From Saccharina japonica (lineage: Eukaryota; Sar; Phaeophyceae; Laminariales; Laminariaceae): a stretch of DNA of 64,000 bases. Shown piece after piece: positions 11,387-23,634 of the stretch. The notes beneath the pieces are model-generated. The model saw only the letters and a list, made by a program, of their open reading frames with translations. It had not been told where the DNA came from and did not search any database. A program made the position numbers and the translations under genes. Location of the stretch: positions 124,001 to 188,000 of the forward strand of contig MEHQ01002443.1 of NCBI GenBank assembly GCA_008828725.1. The letters are read 5' to 3'. How positions within the stretch are numbered: position 1 is the stretch's first letter; every line of letters begins with the position of its first letter.

Positions 11387-11785
11387 GAATAAGGCTTCGT
11401 TATTTGTAGTGGCACGACCGCTGCTACGCCAGAGGGGCCGTAATAGGCCACCGCCCATACGCAACATGACCACCCACCCACCCACCCACCCACCGACGCA
11501 CCCACATGTTATTTTCCTATTGCATTTTACAATGCAGTGTACGACCACAGTATCACATAACAAAAAAACCGCAAAAACACTAAAAACAACAAAGAAACAA
11601 TAACTAAACACTACAAGTATTAAAAAACATAAGGCAAAGCGATACGAAACAAAAATACAAACCTAACGCACAAAGGCACAACAACAGCTGAAAAGGGGGG
11701 GTTAAAACCAACCGTTTTCTGCCCTACGGAGTGGAGCGCTCTACAGTACCTCTGACCCAAAATAACAATCGCGACTCTTTTTGGT
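11387..11785. other. Spacer with (CCCA)n tract
   Basis: No gene. A short CCCA/CACC tandem tract lies at about 11470-11500, and an A-rich region at 11560-11640. Confidence 0.5.
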
Positions 11786-13016
11786 ATCCCCAGGAGCAGG
11801 AGGCCGCTTTTCGACGCTCCTCGCTCGATCGCCGAGCTTGTTGGCGGCACCTCTTCTTTCGTGGGGGACACGAAGGACTGCTGTGTGGCGCGGCACGGGT
11901 GTGAGGCCGAAGGAGGTCGGGCGGTGCTCGAGAGAGCCGGTGTTCGGCGGGGCATCTTTAAAAGCGGATTTAATGTTGAAGATCCACAACTATGCCACCA
12001 CCAGTTCTACGGAAGTATTATATTGATACCGATCCCCAGGAGCAGGAGGCCGCTTTTCGACGCTCCCCGCTCGATCGCCGAGCTTGTCGGCGGCACCTCT
12101 TCTTTCGTGGGGGACACGAAGGGCTGCTGTGTGGCGCGGCACGGGTGTGAGGTCGAAGGAGGTCGGGCGGTGCTCGAGAGAGCCGGTGTTCGGCGGGGCA
12201 TCTTCAAAAGCGGATTTAATGTTGAAGATCCACAACTATGCCACCACCAGTTCTACGGAAGTATTATATTGATACCGATCCCCAGGAGCAGGAGGCCGCT
12301 TTTCGACGCTCCCCGCTCGATCGCCGAGCTTGTCGGCGGCACCTCTTCTTTCGTGGGGGACACGAAGGGCTGCTGTGTGGCGCGGCACGGGTGTGAGGTC
12401 GAAGGAGGTCGGGCGGTGCTCGAGAGAGCCGGTGTTCGGCGGGGCATCTTCAAAAGCGGATTTAATGTTGAAGATCCACAACTATGCCACCACCAGTTCT
12501 ACGGAAGTATTATATTGATACCGATCCCCAGGAGCAGGAGGCCGCTTTTCGACGCTCCCCGCTCGATCGCCGAGCTTGTCGGCGGCACCTCTTCTTTCGT
12601 GGGGGACACGAAGGGCTGCTGTGTGGCGCGGCACGGGTGTGAGGTCGAAGGAGGTCGGGCGGTGCTCGAGAGAGCCGGTGTTCGGCGGGGCATCTTCAAA
12701 AGCGGATTTAATGTTGAAGATCCACAACTATGCCACCACCAGTTCTACAGAAGTATTATATTGATACCGATCCCCAGGAGCAGGAGGCCGCTTTTCGACG
12801 CTCCCCGCTCGATCGCCGAGCTTGTCGGCGGCACCTCTTCTTTCGTGGGGGACACGAAGGGCTGCTGTGTGGCGCGGCACGGGTGTGAGGTCGAAGGAGG
12901 TCGGGCGGTGCTCGAGAGAGCCGGTGTTCGGCGGGGCATCTTCAAAAGCGGATTTAATGTTGAAGATCCACAACGATGCCGCCACCAGTTCTACGAAAGT
13001 ATTATATTGATACCGT
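11786..13016 (+). repeat. Five tandem copies of a 246-bp unit
   Basis: Units begin (ATCCCCAGGAGCAGG) at about 11786, 12032, 12278, 12524 and 12770. Copies 2-5 are almost identical; copy 1 differs at several sites and its left flank is unrelated. Because 246 is 82 codons, one plus-strand frame (from about 11756 to 13018) runs open through the entire array. It contains no ATG, so it cannot be a simple eukaryotic ORF. Shorter minus-strand frames also recur in every unit. This is best read as a young satellite-like array, or an amplified coding exon fragment. Confidence 0.85.
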
Positions 13017-13498
13017 AAGGATATATGGCAAGATGCCTGTGAACCAAAGACCTTCTCCTTTTCGTCCTACATGTGATTCCAGTATATCAATTTTAGTTAG
13101 AGACGAAATAAAGGCGTTTATGACTTGAGTCGAACACGCGCGCAAAATCCCGCATATATATGAGCCACCGTACAGAAGTCGTCCGCAATTAGTAGTAATA
13201 TGTTTTTGAGCTGGCGAGAGACTCGATTTCTTATTTTGTTGCCACCGTTAAACACAAGCTACTGTAAGTACTCCTGGCAAAAACTATATGGGATTAGGTA
13301 TGGCACCCAACCCTGAGTACCGTGTAATCGGCGAAACGTATACCATGCAAGGCCAAGGGAGCGAAGCGACAGAGGTCGCTTCAACTTTGTTTCGTCCCAA
13401 GCCGTGTCCAGGCAGCCGCGGTCGCCAGGCTGCTGTAGTCTTCGGGTCCTGCAGTTGTGCGTTGGGCGAACCCCATTAATTGGCTTTCTCGATTTACT
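13017..13498. other. Spacer, no gene recognised
   Basis: A-T rich sequence follows the tandem array. Short frames on both strands lack recognisable motifs. Confidence 0.4.
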
Positions 13499-14185
13499 TG
13501 CATGGAAGCTTCCATATAAGTAGATATACTTCCCTGGAAGTTCGCCGAATCTTCCAAAGAAGTCAGTGGAAGTTTCCGTTGTTGATGGGAGTGGAATCTT
13601 CAATAAGTCTGATTAACTGAAGCTACCGCAAATCCCCTCGGGCGAAACCTCCAAGAGCTTCTACCTACCCTCCTACTACTACTGTAATACCAACTTCTAC
13701 GAGCTTGTTAAACTTCCATTACCTTCCATAAGAGTCCACGGCACTCCAACTACTCCCACCAACTTTCATAGACTTCCATCATCTTCGATCGTTTTCTGAA
13801 ACGTCCGGGAACTTCGCACTGACTTCAATCTACCCTATTTTTCCTCCATGGACTTCGTCTATTACGCAGGACCATAGTAAATAGGACCAAATATTGTTGG
13901 TAAAAATAGGTAAATAGGTCAATATATAGGTTTTTGTGTGTAACGCAGGTGCTATTTAGTCGTGTTTACTATGGCCCCCCGTGATAGCGACTTCGATCGG
14001 CATTGACTTACCCGTTTTCGAAGTACCTTCACGGGAGGTTCAATTGGAGTCGGGTGGAAGCTTACTCCCATGGAAGATGGTGGAAGCTTCTTTCCATGTA
14101 GTAAGTGGAGGGAGTCTCCCACTGAAGTACGTAGATGGAAGTTTCCGTTGTTGCTGGAAGTGGAAGCTTCCATTGCTTCCATCAA
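13499..14185. repeat. Mosaic of CTTCC/GGAAG palindromic half-sites
   Basis: Many CTTCC and GGAAG words occur, often as GGAAGCTTCC or TGGAAGTT pairs, at irregular spacing in 13499-13870 and 14030-14185. They are separated by ~150 bp with a different composition. There is no fixed period, so it is not an ordinary minisatellite. The same words form a second cluster at 31020-31690. Confidence 0.6.
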
Positions 14186-15935
14186 CTGGAGCGGGTCTTC
14201 TTGCAATTAGGAGGTATGTATGCTGTTACAAGACTGCACCCAGGGGGGAGGCTAAAAGCCGCCCGCTGCGCTCGCTCAAGGAAGAAAGTAGAACAAAGCG
14301 AAAGGCAGGCAGAGGGCGGAGGACGCTCATGACTTGGTGCAATAGGCGACTTGCTAAAGCCAAGAGCTCGGTGGTAACGGAAAGCACCACAGCCGGCCCT
14401 TCTCGTGCCCCCGCTAGTCGGGGTTTAGCTCGAAGCGTGCTTGCGTCCTGTGTTTGTGATGGTGGTCTCTGTGTGGTGTCATTTGCGCTGTTAGGCGAAA
14501 CATGTAAATATCCACTACAGTAGTACATACTACTACTGCTGTAATGAGGGGTTGCATCATTTCATGCCTTATGTTGTGGTAAGCGAAAAACCGACGGCTA
14601 GCCGTGTTGTTTCACGTTTATATATGTTGTGTCTTTTGGTATGAGGGAAAAATAGTCAATTGGGTTATTCACGTCTATATCCGGTTTGTATTTTGGTACT
14701 ATTAATGAACAGAACTTTTACTGCTGTGTAGCTGAGATTTTTCACATTGTGTACCTGTTTTGTTTTGTTGATGCGTATGGGAAACACAATGCTCGAGTTG
14801 AGGTATTTCATGTCCACATCTCGTTTGTCTTTTGATACGGACGCACGGAGACAAAATACGGTGATGTCGTGTCTAACGTGTTGTACGCGTTCTGCCGAAG
14901 GGTCTGGTTATTGCTTAGTTGTTTCCTTATGGCGTCATACGTCTGGTCTATCTGTGCTACGGTAAATGTGTATAACCCCCTTTGTTACTATGGCCCTTCA
15001 CTTGAGGAGCGCTCCATCTCAAATAACCCGGCACGAAAACAAATAAGCCGACACGAACAATCCCGTGCTATACCGCGAAACGTTACTGTGAAATATTACT
15101 GGTATTCCAACGATGTTGGGGAATTCATCAACTACGGAGCTCCACCTGCTCTATTACTTAAGTATGGTCTTGGCCCCAAAGCTCTACCAACACCGAAAAA
15201 AAGATCGGCCTTCGTGCTGGAAAATTGTCAGTCTGTACATTGTATGTATAGTGTCGGGCGGCTTGGTTTACAGCGTCGTTGCCACTCGACGACAACCGAT
15301 CATCGTCTTGAGGGGGGCAACGGTGGGGGGGGGGGGGGGGGGGGTGTTGTGTATTGCCGTAGTCGTATGACCATACACAGATCCTCGCATCCCTATAATG
15401 TCGGGACGGAGCACGTTGGGTTTTCACCAGCCTAGAGGGAACGGGAGGGGAGAGGGGTCACGTACGGCGGGGGCTATTGTAGGGGTAACACGTTAAGTGT
15501 CGGAGGCTTCTCGTTCATGGAGGAGTTTTCCCTCGTACTAACCATCCTCGCGCTGAAACTCGCTTTGACGCCAATACCAATCTGCTTAGGCGTGCAACGA
15601 TAACAGATGCCTTCTTGGGCATCGTATGCCCGAGCTGAGGTGATACTAAGTCATAAAAACGCTTTACCCAAACGGTGCTACCCCTGTTCTTGCCGTACTC
15701 GTTTGCCCGTGTGTCGGGTTTCCAATTAAACGGCCCGTGGCGGACGTGACATCGTCCTGCACGATTATCGGCGTTATTTTGCGATACTTTCCGCCACCCA
15801 GGCGTCGTATGGACCCCTGGCGTACTATGGCTGCAACCCCGCAGGACCTTTTGGACTGGAACGTCGACACTGACGTCTGCGCGGAGCAGAGTAGCAATGG
15901 GAAGTAAGAGAACCATATTGGCCGATACGAGATAG
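14186..15935. other. No gene recognised; G20 homopolymer
   Basis: The longest frames (13981-14523 and 14869-15435, plus) have no recognisable domain, and the second runs through a poly-G tract at about 15324-15343. The TTGAGGAGC word of a dispersed repeat occurs at 15001-15010. Confidence 0.4.
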
Positions 15936-15959
15936 ATGACCAGCCGACGGCGAGTGGAG

Positions 15960-17075
15960 GCAAAAGCAGGGGTTGTGCGAGAAGGAAGGTCTCGTAGACG
16001 GGGTTTTTTGCCTATCGCGCAGCAGGTCGGAATCGACAGAGGGGCAGCGCTATCAGTGACCATGATCTTCAGCCCACGAGCATGTATCACCGGGGAGATA
16101 GACTGGTTCAACAACACACGGTCGCCACCGCCGCCCAGGTGGAGGGCACCAAGGTCTCCAACAAACGCCACCACTCGAGTGATCTCAGCGTCGCCCTCTA
16201 TTCCGGTATCGCCAACGCTCTGCGAGCTGGTGATGACGCCGGCGACATCGAGCGGGTAATGGTTGTGACGTCGACCTTCGTGAGCGGATTGAGGTACATG
16301 GTGCAGCCGTACCTATATGCCATGGTCACCGTACAAAAATAAGGCAACCCAGACATGTTCGTCACTTACACCTGCAATCCCGGTATGCTTGTACTCGTGC
16401 ACCTCAATAACATTCGTCACCCTGCTGTATCTCCGCCCGGGGGACGTGGTCCCCTCTTCCTCGACCTCGCCATCTCAACCGTACCCCTTCATACTTCTCC
16501 TTCGTTTCGGCCGCCTCCGTCCTACCCGCGCGCAGCTTGGTCGGAGATCAGCGACGCTCTACTCAAGGGCCAGACCACCACCGATAGGCCGGTCATTGTG
16601 GCGCGGGTTTTCCACGCCAATCTCTGTGCTCTGGGTTGATATATCTACAAGGACAGCCGCTTCAGAACTGCCGTCACGTGGTGTAGGGTGGTGGGATTGA
16701 GTCATGTTGCATAGTCGGCGGTTTCCTGTGACCTTCCTTCTCCTCTCCAGTTGTATCGTGCTAGCTCCGTCGATTCCAAGTCGCAAACCTCGCACCCTTC
16801 CCCGTTTATCTGTTACCTTTGCTGTTTTGTCGATATCAGTTTCAAAAGCAGGGGATTTTCCATGCCCATATCGTGATTATCGTGGATGACGACGAAAATC
16901 TCCAGCGCTCGAGGATACGCGACCAGTACGTGTCTGCGATACTTCTCGACCCCAACTTCCAGCCGGTGCTGTTCCCGTCGGGTAGTTCCGAGCGTGGCAC
17001 ACAAATCTTGCAGACACAAGTGCCTGAGGGATGGCCTATGTTTCAAGAGTTACTCCAAATAGTTCCAGATTGATA
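15960..17075 (+). pseudogene. Helitron Rep (HUH replication initiator), broken
   Basis: Fragments of a Helitron Rep domain lie in the canonical order. First is DRLVQQ...VALYSGIANAL...STFVSGLRYM (about 16095-16300). Next is PDMFVTYTCNP (about 16349-16381), then AW-SEI...GQTTTDRPVIVARVFHA (16536-16620), then YKDSRF (~16650). Last is the HUH motif region FQKQGIFHAHIVI (two His codons at 16861 and 16867), followed by VSAILLDP. HUH Reps nick DNA at Helitron ends and start rolling-circle transposition. The gene is dead: in-frame stops occur at 16340-16342 and after 16639, and the HUH segment lies in another frame. No helicase domain follows, and Helitron ends (TC...hairpin-CTRR) were not located. 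A 153-bp intron interrupts the CNP|AW motif (see separate entry). Confidence 0.8.
16383..16535 (+). other. Spliceosomal intron inside the Helitron Rep fragment
   Basis: The conserved Rep motif breaks after CNP. Removing 153 bp that starts GTATGC (16383) and ends CGCGCAG (16535) joins the split codon CCCG|CT to restore the expected CNPAW-SEI order. A pyrimidine-rich stretch precedes the AG. The intron length is a multiple of three and has no in-frame stop, so it is invisible in a simple ORF scan. Confidence 0.7.
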
Positions 17076-17184
17076 CTACCCTCTCCGAGGACGGGGACAT
17101 ACGTCGTCTACCTCGGACGGCGGCATGCGGAGCCATGACGCATGCTATCGTAGAGGTGCACCGTGTTTTTTCCTTCTAAGGGTG

Positions 17185-17215
17185 GTCACTTATGGTCACT
17201 TGAGGAGCGCTAAAC
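17185..17215. repeat. Dispersed repeat end (TCACTTGAGGAGC family)
   Basis: GGTCACTTGAGGAGCGCTAAACCTCACCC resembles sequences at about 1885-1900, 14996-15012, 21250-21280 and 24480-24495. On the minus strand, two copies (here and 21.2 kb) read FWVRxxAPQV, suggesting the end of a once-coding mobile element. Confidence 0.45.
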
Positions 17216-17241
17216 CTCACCCAAAACTGCTTTTGCTCGAA

Positions 17242-17302
17242 ACCACAACTGACCACAACTGACCACAACTGACCACAACTGACCACAACTGACCACAAGT
17301 GA
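17242..17302. repeat. 10-bp minisatellite, unit CCACAACTGA
   Basis: About six head-to-tail copies of a 10-bp unit, the last one degenerate. Confidence 0.9.
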
Positions 17303-17320
17303 TTCCCGATGCACAATTGG

Positions 17321-17385
17321 CTTGACATGGCTTGACATGGCTTGACATGGCTTGACATGGCTTGAGATGGGTTGACTGGGTTGAC
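17321..17385. repeat. 10-bp minisatellite, unit CTTGACATGG
   Basis: Five copies, then degenerate CTTGAGATGG and GTTGACTGGG units. The sequence differs from the 10-bp array just upstream but the period is the same. Confidence 0.9.
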
Positions 17386-17389
17386 TGAA

Positions 17390-20300
17390 CGACCGACGAA
17401 TGTGGGCTGAGGAGCTCCGTCATTCAGAAAAAAGTTCAGCGCAAAAACGCCTCCTCCATCGTAGCACGCTTCCCATGCGAGAGGACGATAAGCCTTGACC
17501 TCGGTGCCAGGCTTGTAAAGGCTTACACGGTAGATCCTCGAGATATTAACTATGTGAGATATATGAGTGGGCAGTTGGCGGGTCGTTCCGTGCGGCTCAC
17601 CTCTCAACCTCAGGCGCGATGCTCACATCAACGTCGAGGTCTGCCCCTCGGTGATATACGTCACATACCCCTAGAAGTACTCGTTCAAGAGCAACAACCG
17701 AGCTTTAGCTGCAATCGGGTAACCACGGGGGGCCGCGAACGAGATCGCCAACTTCAGTGAGGCACGTTATCTGGGCTCTTGGAAGGCAGTCCTACCACGG
17801 ATAATTTTGCGTCGGTGTTGAACCTTGCCCTTCACGAGGCCGGCGGGTGAATGGGCTGAGGTCTCTTAGACACGAGAAACGCTTCGGAGGAGTACGAACT
17901 ACGATAAAAGTATACCGGTATACCCTTTTTTGGCTATTTTTTGTGTGCTGAATGACGTATTGAAGGCTCCTTAACCTTAACCGATAATCGCGTAGGAATG
18001 TAATTCTTGTGTTACACATGGTTTTCGTTGTATACTTAGTGTAGGCCTTAAGAGGTTCCGTCGAGTATGACTTTTATTTCCCTCCAAAATCAGATTTTAC
18101 TTAGTATTACTCAGTATTACAGTAGTATAGAGCTCCTCCCGTGAGGGGCCTCAGCAAAGACATTGTACACCTATACCGTAGCATGCGTTCGTCGGCTAAT
18201 CAAATATTACTGTTCAAGGAACGACCAGGGGACCAGGATAACCGTTCTTCTAACCACCGTCCGAGGGGCGTCGCGACGTCGGGCCGGCAAAGAGGGAATA
18301 ACAAGGAAGGCGCATGAGCGTTACCGGACTATCGCCGGGATGCCCGATTGCCACCGAGCTTGACACCGATTCGCGCATGCGCCGGGCTGAAGGGGCGCTG
18401 CATTGGCGGGAAGCCGGGGAGGAAAGCGCCCACGCCGTCACTGGGCTATGACAGGGATGCCCGCCTTGTGCCGACGATAGTTATGCGTCGGGAAGGGGGG
18501 GGTGTTCTAGCGACGCGTGCATCAAAGTTTACTGGTATGAGGTATGACGGGTCCTGACCAGTATCACGCCGAGGGTTCATTGTGTGTAGGCAGCGATTGG
18601 GCCGTCGAAAGGCTCTCTGTTGTAGCATTGGGGGTGTAGGAAGGAGTGTCCATGGCGGAGGAAACCTTCATTCCCGACAGTGAATTTCATTAACATTGAT
18701 CGACCGCGTTCATACTCGGTGTCTCTCGACGCCCCCCAGTGAAGCGAGGAAACACAGTGCTAAACTATAAAGTGTACCTGTCACGTATTGCGTATCGTTG
18801 TAATCTGCCTCGTTGCCCATTATAGCAACTTCAATGACGTAATTCAGAGGGATTTGGAGGACTGGGGCAAAGCACTCTCTCCAGAAACTACAGCAGCAGA
18901 TGAGCCACTCGCAGGAGTACGGTCGTGGTCTACTTTGGGTGTCGAGCTTGCAGTATATCAGAACGCACCTGCTTTTTTTTTTTTTTTTTTGTATTTTATG
19001 CATACTGCTCCAGAGACACTACGTTAGGATACCTATACGCGTGGCCTGTGCATTACAGTCCAGATCAAAGCAATCAAACAACTATTCCAATGTATGTTCC
19101 ATTTGCACGTGGTGCCCAGAAACGCCATACTCTGCTGGAATGCATGGAGCTTGGGATTATTATCCGCAACTTCTCACGTAATCCCTATTTTTGTTCGTTC
19201 ATCCCATTTATCATCTTCGCTCTTATTTTCTCTCTCTTTTCTAGCCGTAGCTGAGATCCGAGGTCACACAGTAGGCTATTCTCCCTTCGTTCCCACTACG
19301 GTTCATTCCTTGCATTTTTATCTCGGTAGGACGTCAGCCCTTTGTTCCCTCGCCGACTCGCATCGAATATATGGAGCTATTCAACGCACCCCTTCGCAAA
19401 TAAATAATACTTCTAACAACTTCCTAACGTTTGTCTTCCATAAAACAGGTAGGTGTCCATTCTCGTAGGCCTACGTTTGGAATTCCCGCCAATAACAATT
19501 AGCCACCACTGGTCAATTCCCAAATTCGCCATTCCACCAAACCACACACCAGTTTTAATATGCGTACAATGTAGCATATACCATGGTATACCAGATCAGA
19601 GAATACTCAACTATCTGGTACGTGCGTGACTACTCGGACTGGTCGGTAAAACATGTCCTAAACTACAACATCATACTTAGTGTAACATCATGCAAACTTT
19701 TGTATGAGCGTTGTCAACCCCACCCACGTATTTCCTGTGCTTGGGACGATGTCATGATGGTGTTTACTTCTACCGCTATGCACCCCTGGATTAACCACTA
19801 TATACCCGAACACACTGCTCTATATACTCTTAACAAGGGTGGGGGGGGTATTAATGTATCACTCAATTTTCGCTACGTTCGCAACCATATCATCTATTAA
19901 TACTACTCGTGCTCAACGTAGCGTGCCGAGTATAGTGGAAAAACTCGTGGAGGGGGGTTTCTTTCCTCTCGAGAGAGGATGGGTAGGTGCCGCGGGCAGA
20001 CGCCATGACGCAGGCCGGAACAGAAGGTCAGGTATCAAGTACTTTGTTATCCATGCAGAGTTCTCGCACAGCACTGCACCATAACGGCATCACACCATCC
20101 AATATCAAGGTTATGTGGCACCGGGCGGCCAGTCATCCCAACTGTATACCATGAATGTTTCCCGCCAATTGGTAATTCCCCGACTAGTCAACGTATATAT
20201 GTGAATGTGTTGTCTTGACATTGAACCGTTTTTTCGAACAAACAATATTAGTACACCCATTGTCCGTCCGATTATTATTATGCTAGAGACATGCCGCACT

Positions 20301-21670
20301 AAATATGTGGTCACAGACTGCGAGATAGAAAAACCAAAACATGTCATAGTCGCAATTGAATGGGCAAAGCAAGAGAGCTGGCAACGTACCGGGTACATAA
20401 TATGTACGAGAACACAACACAATCCAGACCGAAAAATAAGAGCAAGACGACAATGACACAACAAGAATTACGAAATGAAACTGAATACAAATGACGCAAG
20501 GAGACCAGAAAGGCTCCTAGAATTATATCGTACGTGCTCAATAGGAATAGATAACTGCTGCACGGACAAATAAGTCTTTGAACCTGTAATATTGGTGTAT
20601 TGTGCAATTATGTAAGTATTGGGTCGGAATGAGCCCCCCCGCCGTTGCTGAAGACTTTAATAAAATAGTATCATCCTCGTGCGAGTATCGTGCTAGATGC
20701 CCGTGAGAGGGTAACAAGCTGGATTTAAGTGGCATTCATGCATGATATTTCCGGTAATGATCGTGTGTGCAGTACATTCAAGTTAGCAATGTAGGATGGT
20801 CCGCTTTTGAACTCCTCCTCTTTCCACTCCGAAGCACATTTGTCAAGGCCTTACTCCAAACTCCGAGTACACTGTCAGGCGTTGGAACAGGTCTCACATG
20901 TACTCCATTGCTCCGATATTTCGAACCTCCCCCGTCGATTCCGCGGTTTGTTCGATATATTGAACAACCAGATTACTACAGTAGTAGTGTTATCTGCCCT
21001 CATATCTTTACTGGGTTGGAACGAGGCCTCCAGCCACTAACGGTGACATCGCCCATACGATCTGTTTTTGTTTTGCAGTTTAATATGATTGCCAATCACT
21101 TAGCCCGTCTGGACCCGACGCGTACTACGATTGTTTGGCCATACTTTGTATGACTGCCGGGCCTCCCTGACCGAGAAACGCTACCCAATATAATTGGAAC
21201 ACCATTGCTATCTTAAAGGTAGAGGCACACCCCGTTTTTTCTGAAGGTTGTTCACCTGAGGAGCTCCACACCTCACCCAAAAGCTGAGTTCAGACAGTTC
21301 AGAAGGTAAAAAAACTCCTACCCGATGAACAATATCATGGCATACACAGGTACACAACCATGAATATTGCGAACACGAGAATGAACATTCCGACAATTCT
21401 GGGTAAAGGAGCTGTACAATCCTACCATCCAGAACGCGTTTCAGCCAAAATGTGGGACTTTTATCGTTTGGAACACCATTGTAGTGGTGGTTGCCATAGT
21501 GTGCTTTACGCGTCATTCGTTGTGTATATCCACTCAAGTCCATCGGATTGCACGTTCATGTTTCCTCAAAGTCAGTTCATGGGTGGCTTACTACTGAAAT
21601 AGTGCAGAGGTCCTATACTAGAATCAAGTGAGGAACCTCATACCGTAGTAGGTCCATCCCCATAGTATTC
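17390..21670. other. No gene recognised over ~4.3 kb
   Basis: No homology can be seen. A GC-richer patch lies at 18240-18460, a poly-T run at ~18970-18990 and a G tract at ~19840. A TTGAGGAGC-like repeat end lies at 21230-21320. Frames such as 19583-19900 (plus) have no recognisable motifs. Confidence 0.4.
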
Positions 21671-21673
21671 TTC

Positions 21674-22135
21674 GTTTGCCTCATATGCCTAATCTGCCTA
21701 ATCTGCATCATCTGCATCATCTGTATCATCTGTATCATCTGCATCATCTGCAACCTCTGCATCATCTGCATCATCTGCATCATCTGCATCATCTGCATCT
21801 TCTTGCACCATCTGCATAATCTGCATAATCTGCATCATCTGCATCATCTACATCATCTACATCATCTGTCTGCATCATATGCATCGTCTGCATCATCTGC
21901 ATCATCTGCATCATCTGCACCATCTGCATCTTCTTGCATCATCTGCATAATCTGCATAATCTGCATAATCTGCATTATCTGGCACAATCTGCATCATCTT
22001 CATCATCTGCATTATATGCATCATATGCATCATTTGCATCATCTACATAATCTGCATAATCTGCATCATCTGCATCATCTACATCATCTACATCATCTGC
22101 ATCATATGCACCATCTGCACCATGTGCATGCATCA
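21674..22135. repeat. 9-bp minisatellite, unit approximately ATCATCTGC
   Basis: Roughly 460 bp of imperfect ATCATCTGC/ATAATCTGC units with 9- and 12-bp spacing. It creates apparent His-Leu-rich (plus) and Met-Gln-rich (minus) open frames that are not genes. Confidence 0.92.
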
Positions 22136-23278
22136 TCTCACTCGCACCCCCATTTTCGTCTGGGCTTCTAAACCCTTATTTACGCTCAAGACTGCGACGC
22201 CTTAGGGGTCTCGTATATAGTAGTTTCGTGAACTCCGGTAATGCTATTAATAGTACCTAGTTCGTGTTCAAATACAGACCCGCTCGTGTCTTTCACGCTT
22301 TCGTGTCTCCCCGATATCTCTCTAATATAACCCAGCGCTTTTACTACTCAGCAGGGGCACCACGTCCATTGTCGCCATACCCACGAGTGAACGGCTTACA
22401 GCCCATTCTACACGAAATCTGCCTTCGAAGGTGAATACTAAAATAAAAAAAGCCACGAAAAACAAAAAGACGCAAACCCGAATTTTCAGTTTTACTCACG
22501 GCACCGTCGGACACATACGGCGGGTGATTTGTTGCCTTCGTTCTTTCAGTAAAACTACCGGCAGAATTAAAAAAAAAACAGGTCTACCTCAGATGCGGAC
22601 CTCTGTAAGCTGTACACCAGAAAATGCATACGTACCGATACATCAACTGTGAGTTCGAGGGTGGTTGAAACAAATGTTTTCGACACCTCATCATGTCGAA
22701 ATATTCAACTTCGACCCTCCTTACAAGGGGGGGGGGGCGTACCCGACACCGTCCCCTCCCTCTACATCTGAACAATAACTATATAAACCTGAATACAGGG
22801 GACGGTAGAGACCCCCCCCCCCCCCTCCCCCTGCTTGATACAAGGCCATCCAGAGTACTACAATACTACTGGGCGGCGCTGCGACCTATAGGCCGCAGCT
22901 GCGTAGTGACAGCGACTGCAGCAGTAGTTGAGCAGTATAAAGGAGCTATGAGCTCTCGCTCGAAGGTGGACCAGAAGGCCCCGAAGAGAGCCGTGGGATC
23001 GGCAGGCAGATACATCGATAGACCCCAGGTACCTTCCACACCTGTGTATACCCTTGCAACGAGAATCCACCAGGAAAACCAACCGCTGACCGCGCCTGGT
23101 GTCATTGACACGTTGCCTTCCCACCTGCTTCTGTACATGTCCTGTACGCCACTGTCGGAGAGATCGCGAACAGTGCTCGACACTGACATATTCAATAATG
23201 GAGTGCTTGGATTAGCCGTAAAACGGTGAGACTACGCTGAAGTACGAGTAACAACCTGCTAGTATGGCACATGGCCAT
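22136..23278. other. No confident gene; dispersed repeat at 22655-22735
   Basis: The segment 22655-22735 (core GTTTTCGACACCTCATCATGTCGAAATATTCAAC) has relatives at 38750-38840 and 54965-55010. C/G homopolymers lie near 22725 and 22815. A 178-codon plus frame (22693-23229) runs across these and shows no domain. Confidence 0.4.
22655..22735. repeat. Dispersed repeat with internal TCGACACCT..TGTCGA palindrome
   Basis: It shares the ordered words TTTTCGACACCT, GTCGAAATA and TCAAC with 38760-38825. The inverted half-words suggest a small transposon terminus. Confidence 0.45.
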
Positions 23279-23442
23279 GTGAGGGTATTACCTGCTGAGC
23301 TATAGGGGTAAAAGACCGATCGATTACCCAGCCCAGGGTAATCCTTATAACACTCTCCCCCCCTCTGAACGGCGGGATATTTGGGACGTCGGTACCGTAT
23401 ACGGCCGTACGTTGACCTACCCGCTTCGTTTCAATACCTGGG
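23279..23442 (-). repeat. tRNA-headed repeat, copy A (minus)
   Basis: The reverse complement reads from CCCAGGTATTGAAACG through GAGGGGGGGAGAGTG and GATTACCCTGGGCTGGGTAATC to a tRNA-like 5' head ending TATAGCTCAGCAGGTAA (pol III A box). It is nearly identical to the plus-strand copy at 23635-23802, giving a ~165-bp inverted repeat. Confidence 0.75.
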
Positions 23443-23446
23443 GATT

Positions 23447-23585
23447 TCAGAGGGGGGGAGAGTGTTATAAGGATTACCCTGGGCTGGGTAATCGATCGAT
23501 CTTTTACCCCTATAGCTCAGCGGTAATACCCTCACATTTGACGTCGTCGAGGACACGGGTTCGAATCTCACTTCGAACGTTTTCT
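23447..23585 (+). repeat. tRNA-headed repeat, copy B with A and B boxes (SINE-like)
   Basis: The shared upstream block is followed by ATAGCTCAGCGG (A box, 23513-23524) and, about 37 bp on, GGGTTCGAATCTC (B box, from about 23561). The spacing is tRNA-like. However, the D stem (GCTC/CCCT) and the lower T stem do not pair, so this is not an intact tRNA gene. It fits a tRNA-derived pol III unit. Copies A and C keep only the A-box half. Confidence 0.6.
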
Positions 23586-23634
23586 TTCATAGAAACGCTT
23601 GCGCGTGCGTCCCTAAAAAACACGTCTCCCTGGT

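Noticed and set aside
11861..13018. 385-codon ORF through the 246-bp array as a real gene
   Set aside because: It starts at a GTG, contains no ATG, and its openness follows automatically from a unit length divisible by three; kept as a repeat.
15515..16174. 219-codon minus-strand ORF
   Set aside because: It overlaps the Helitron Rep fragment on the opposite strand and shows no domain; treated as a shadow frame.
21803..22171. His/Leu-rich ORF
   Set aside because: Entirely encoded by the 9-bp minisatellite.
23505..23580. Functional tRNA gene
   Set aside because: The A and B boxes are present, but the D stem and half of the T stem do not pair and no acceptor stem closes the molecule.
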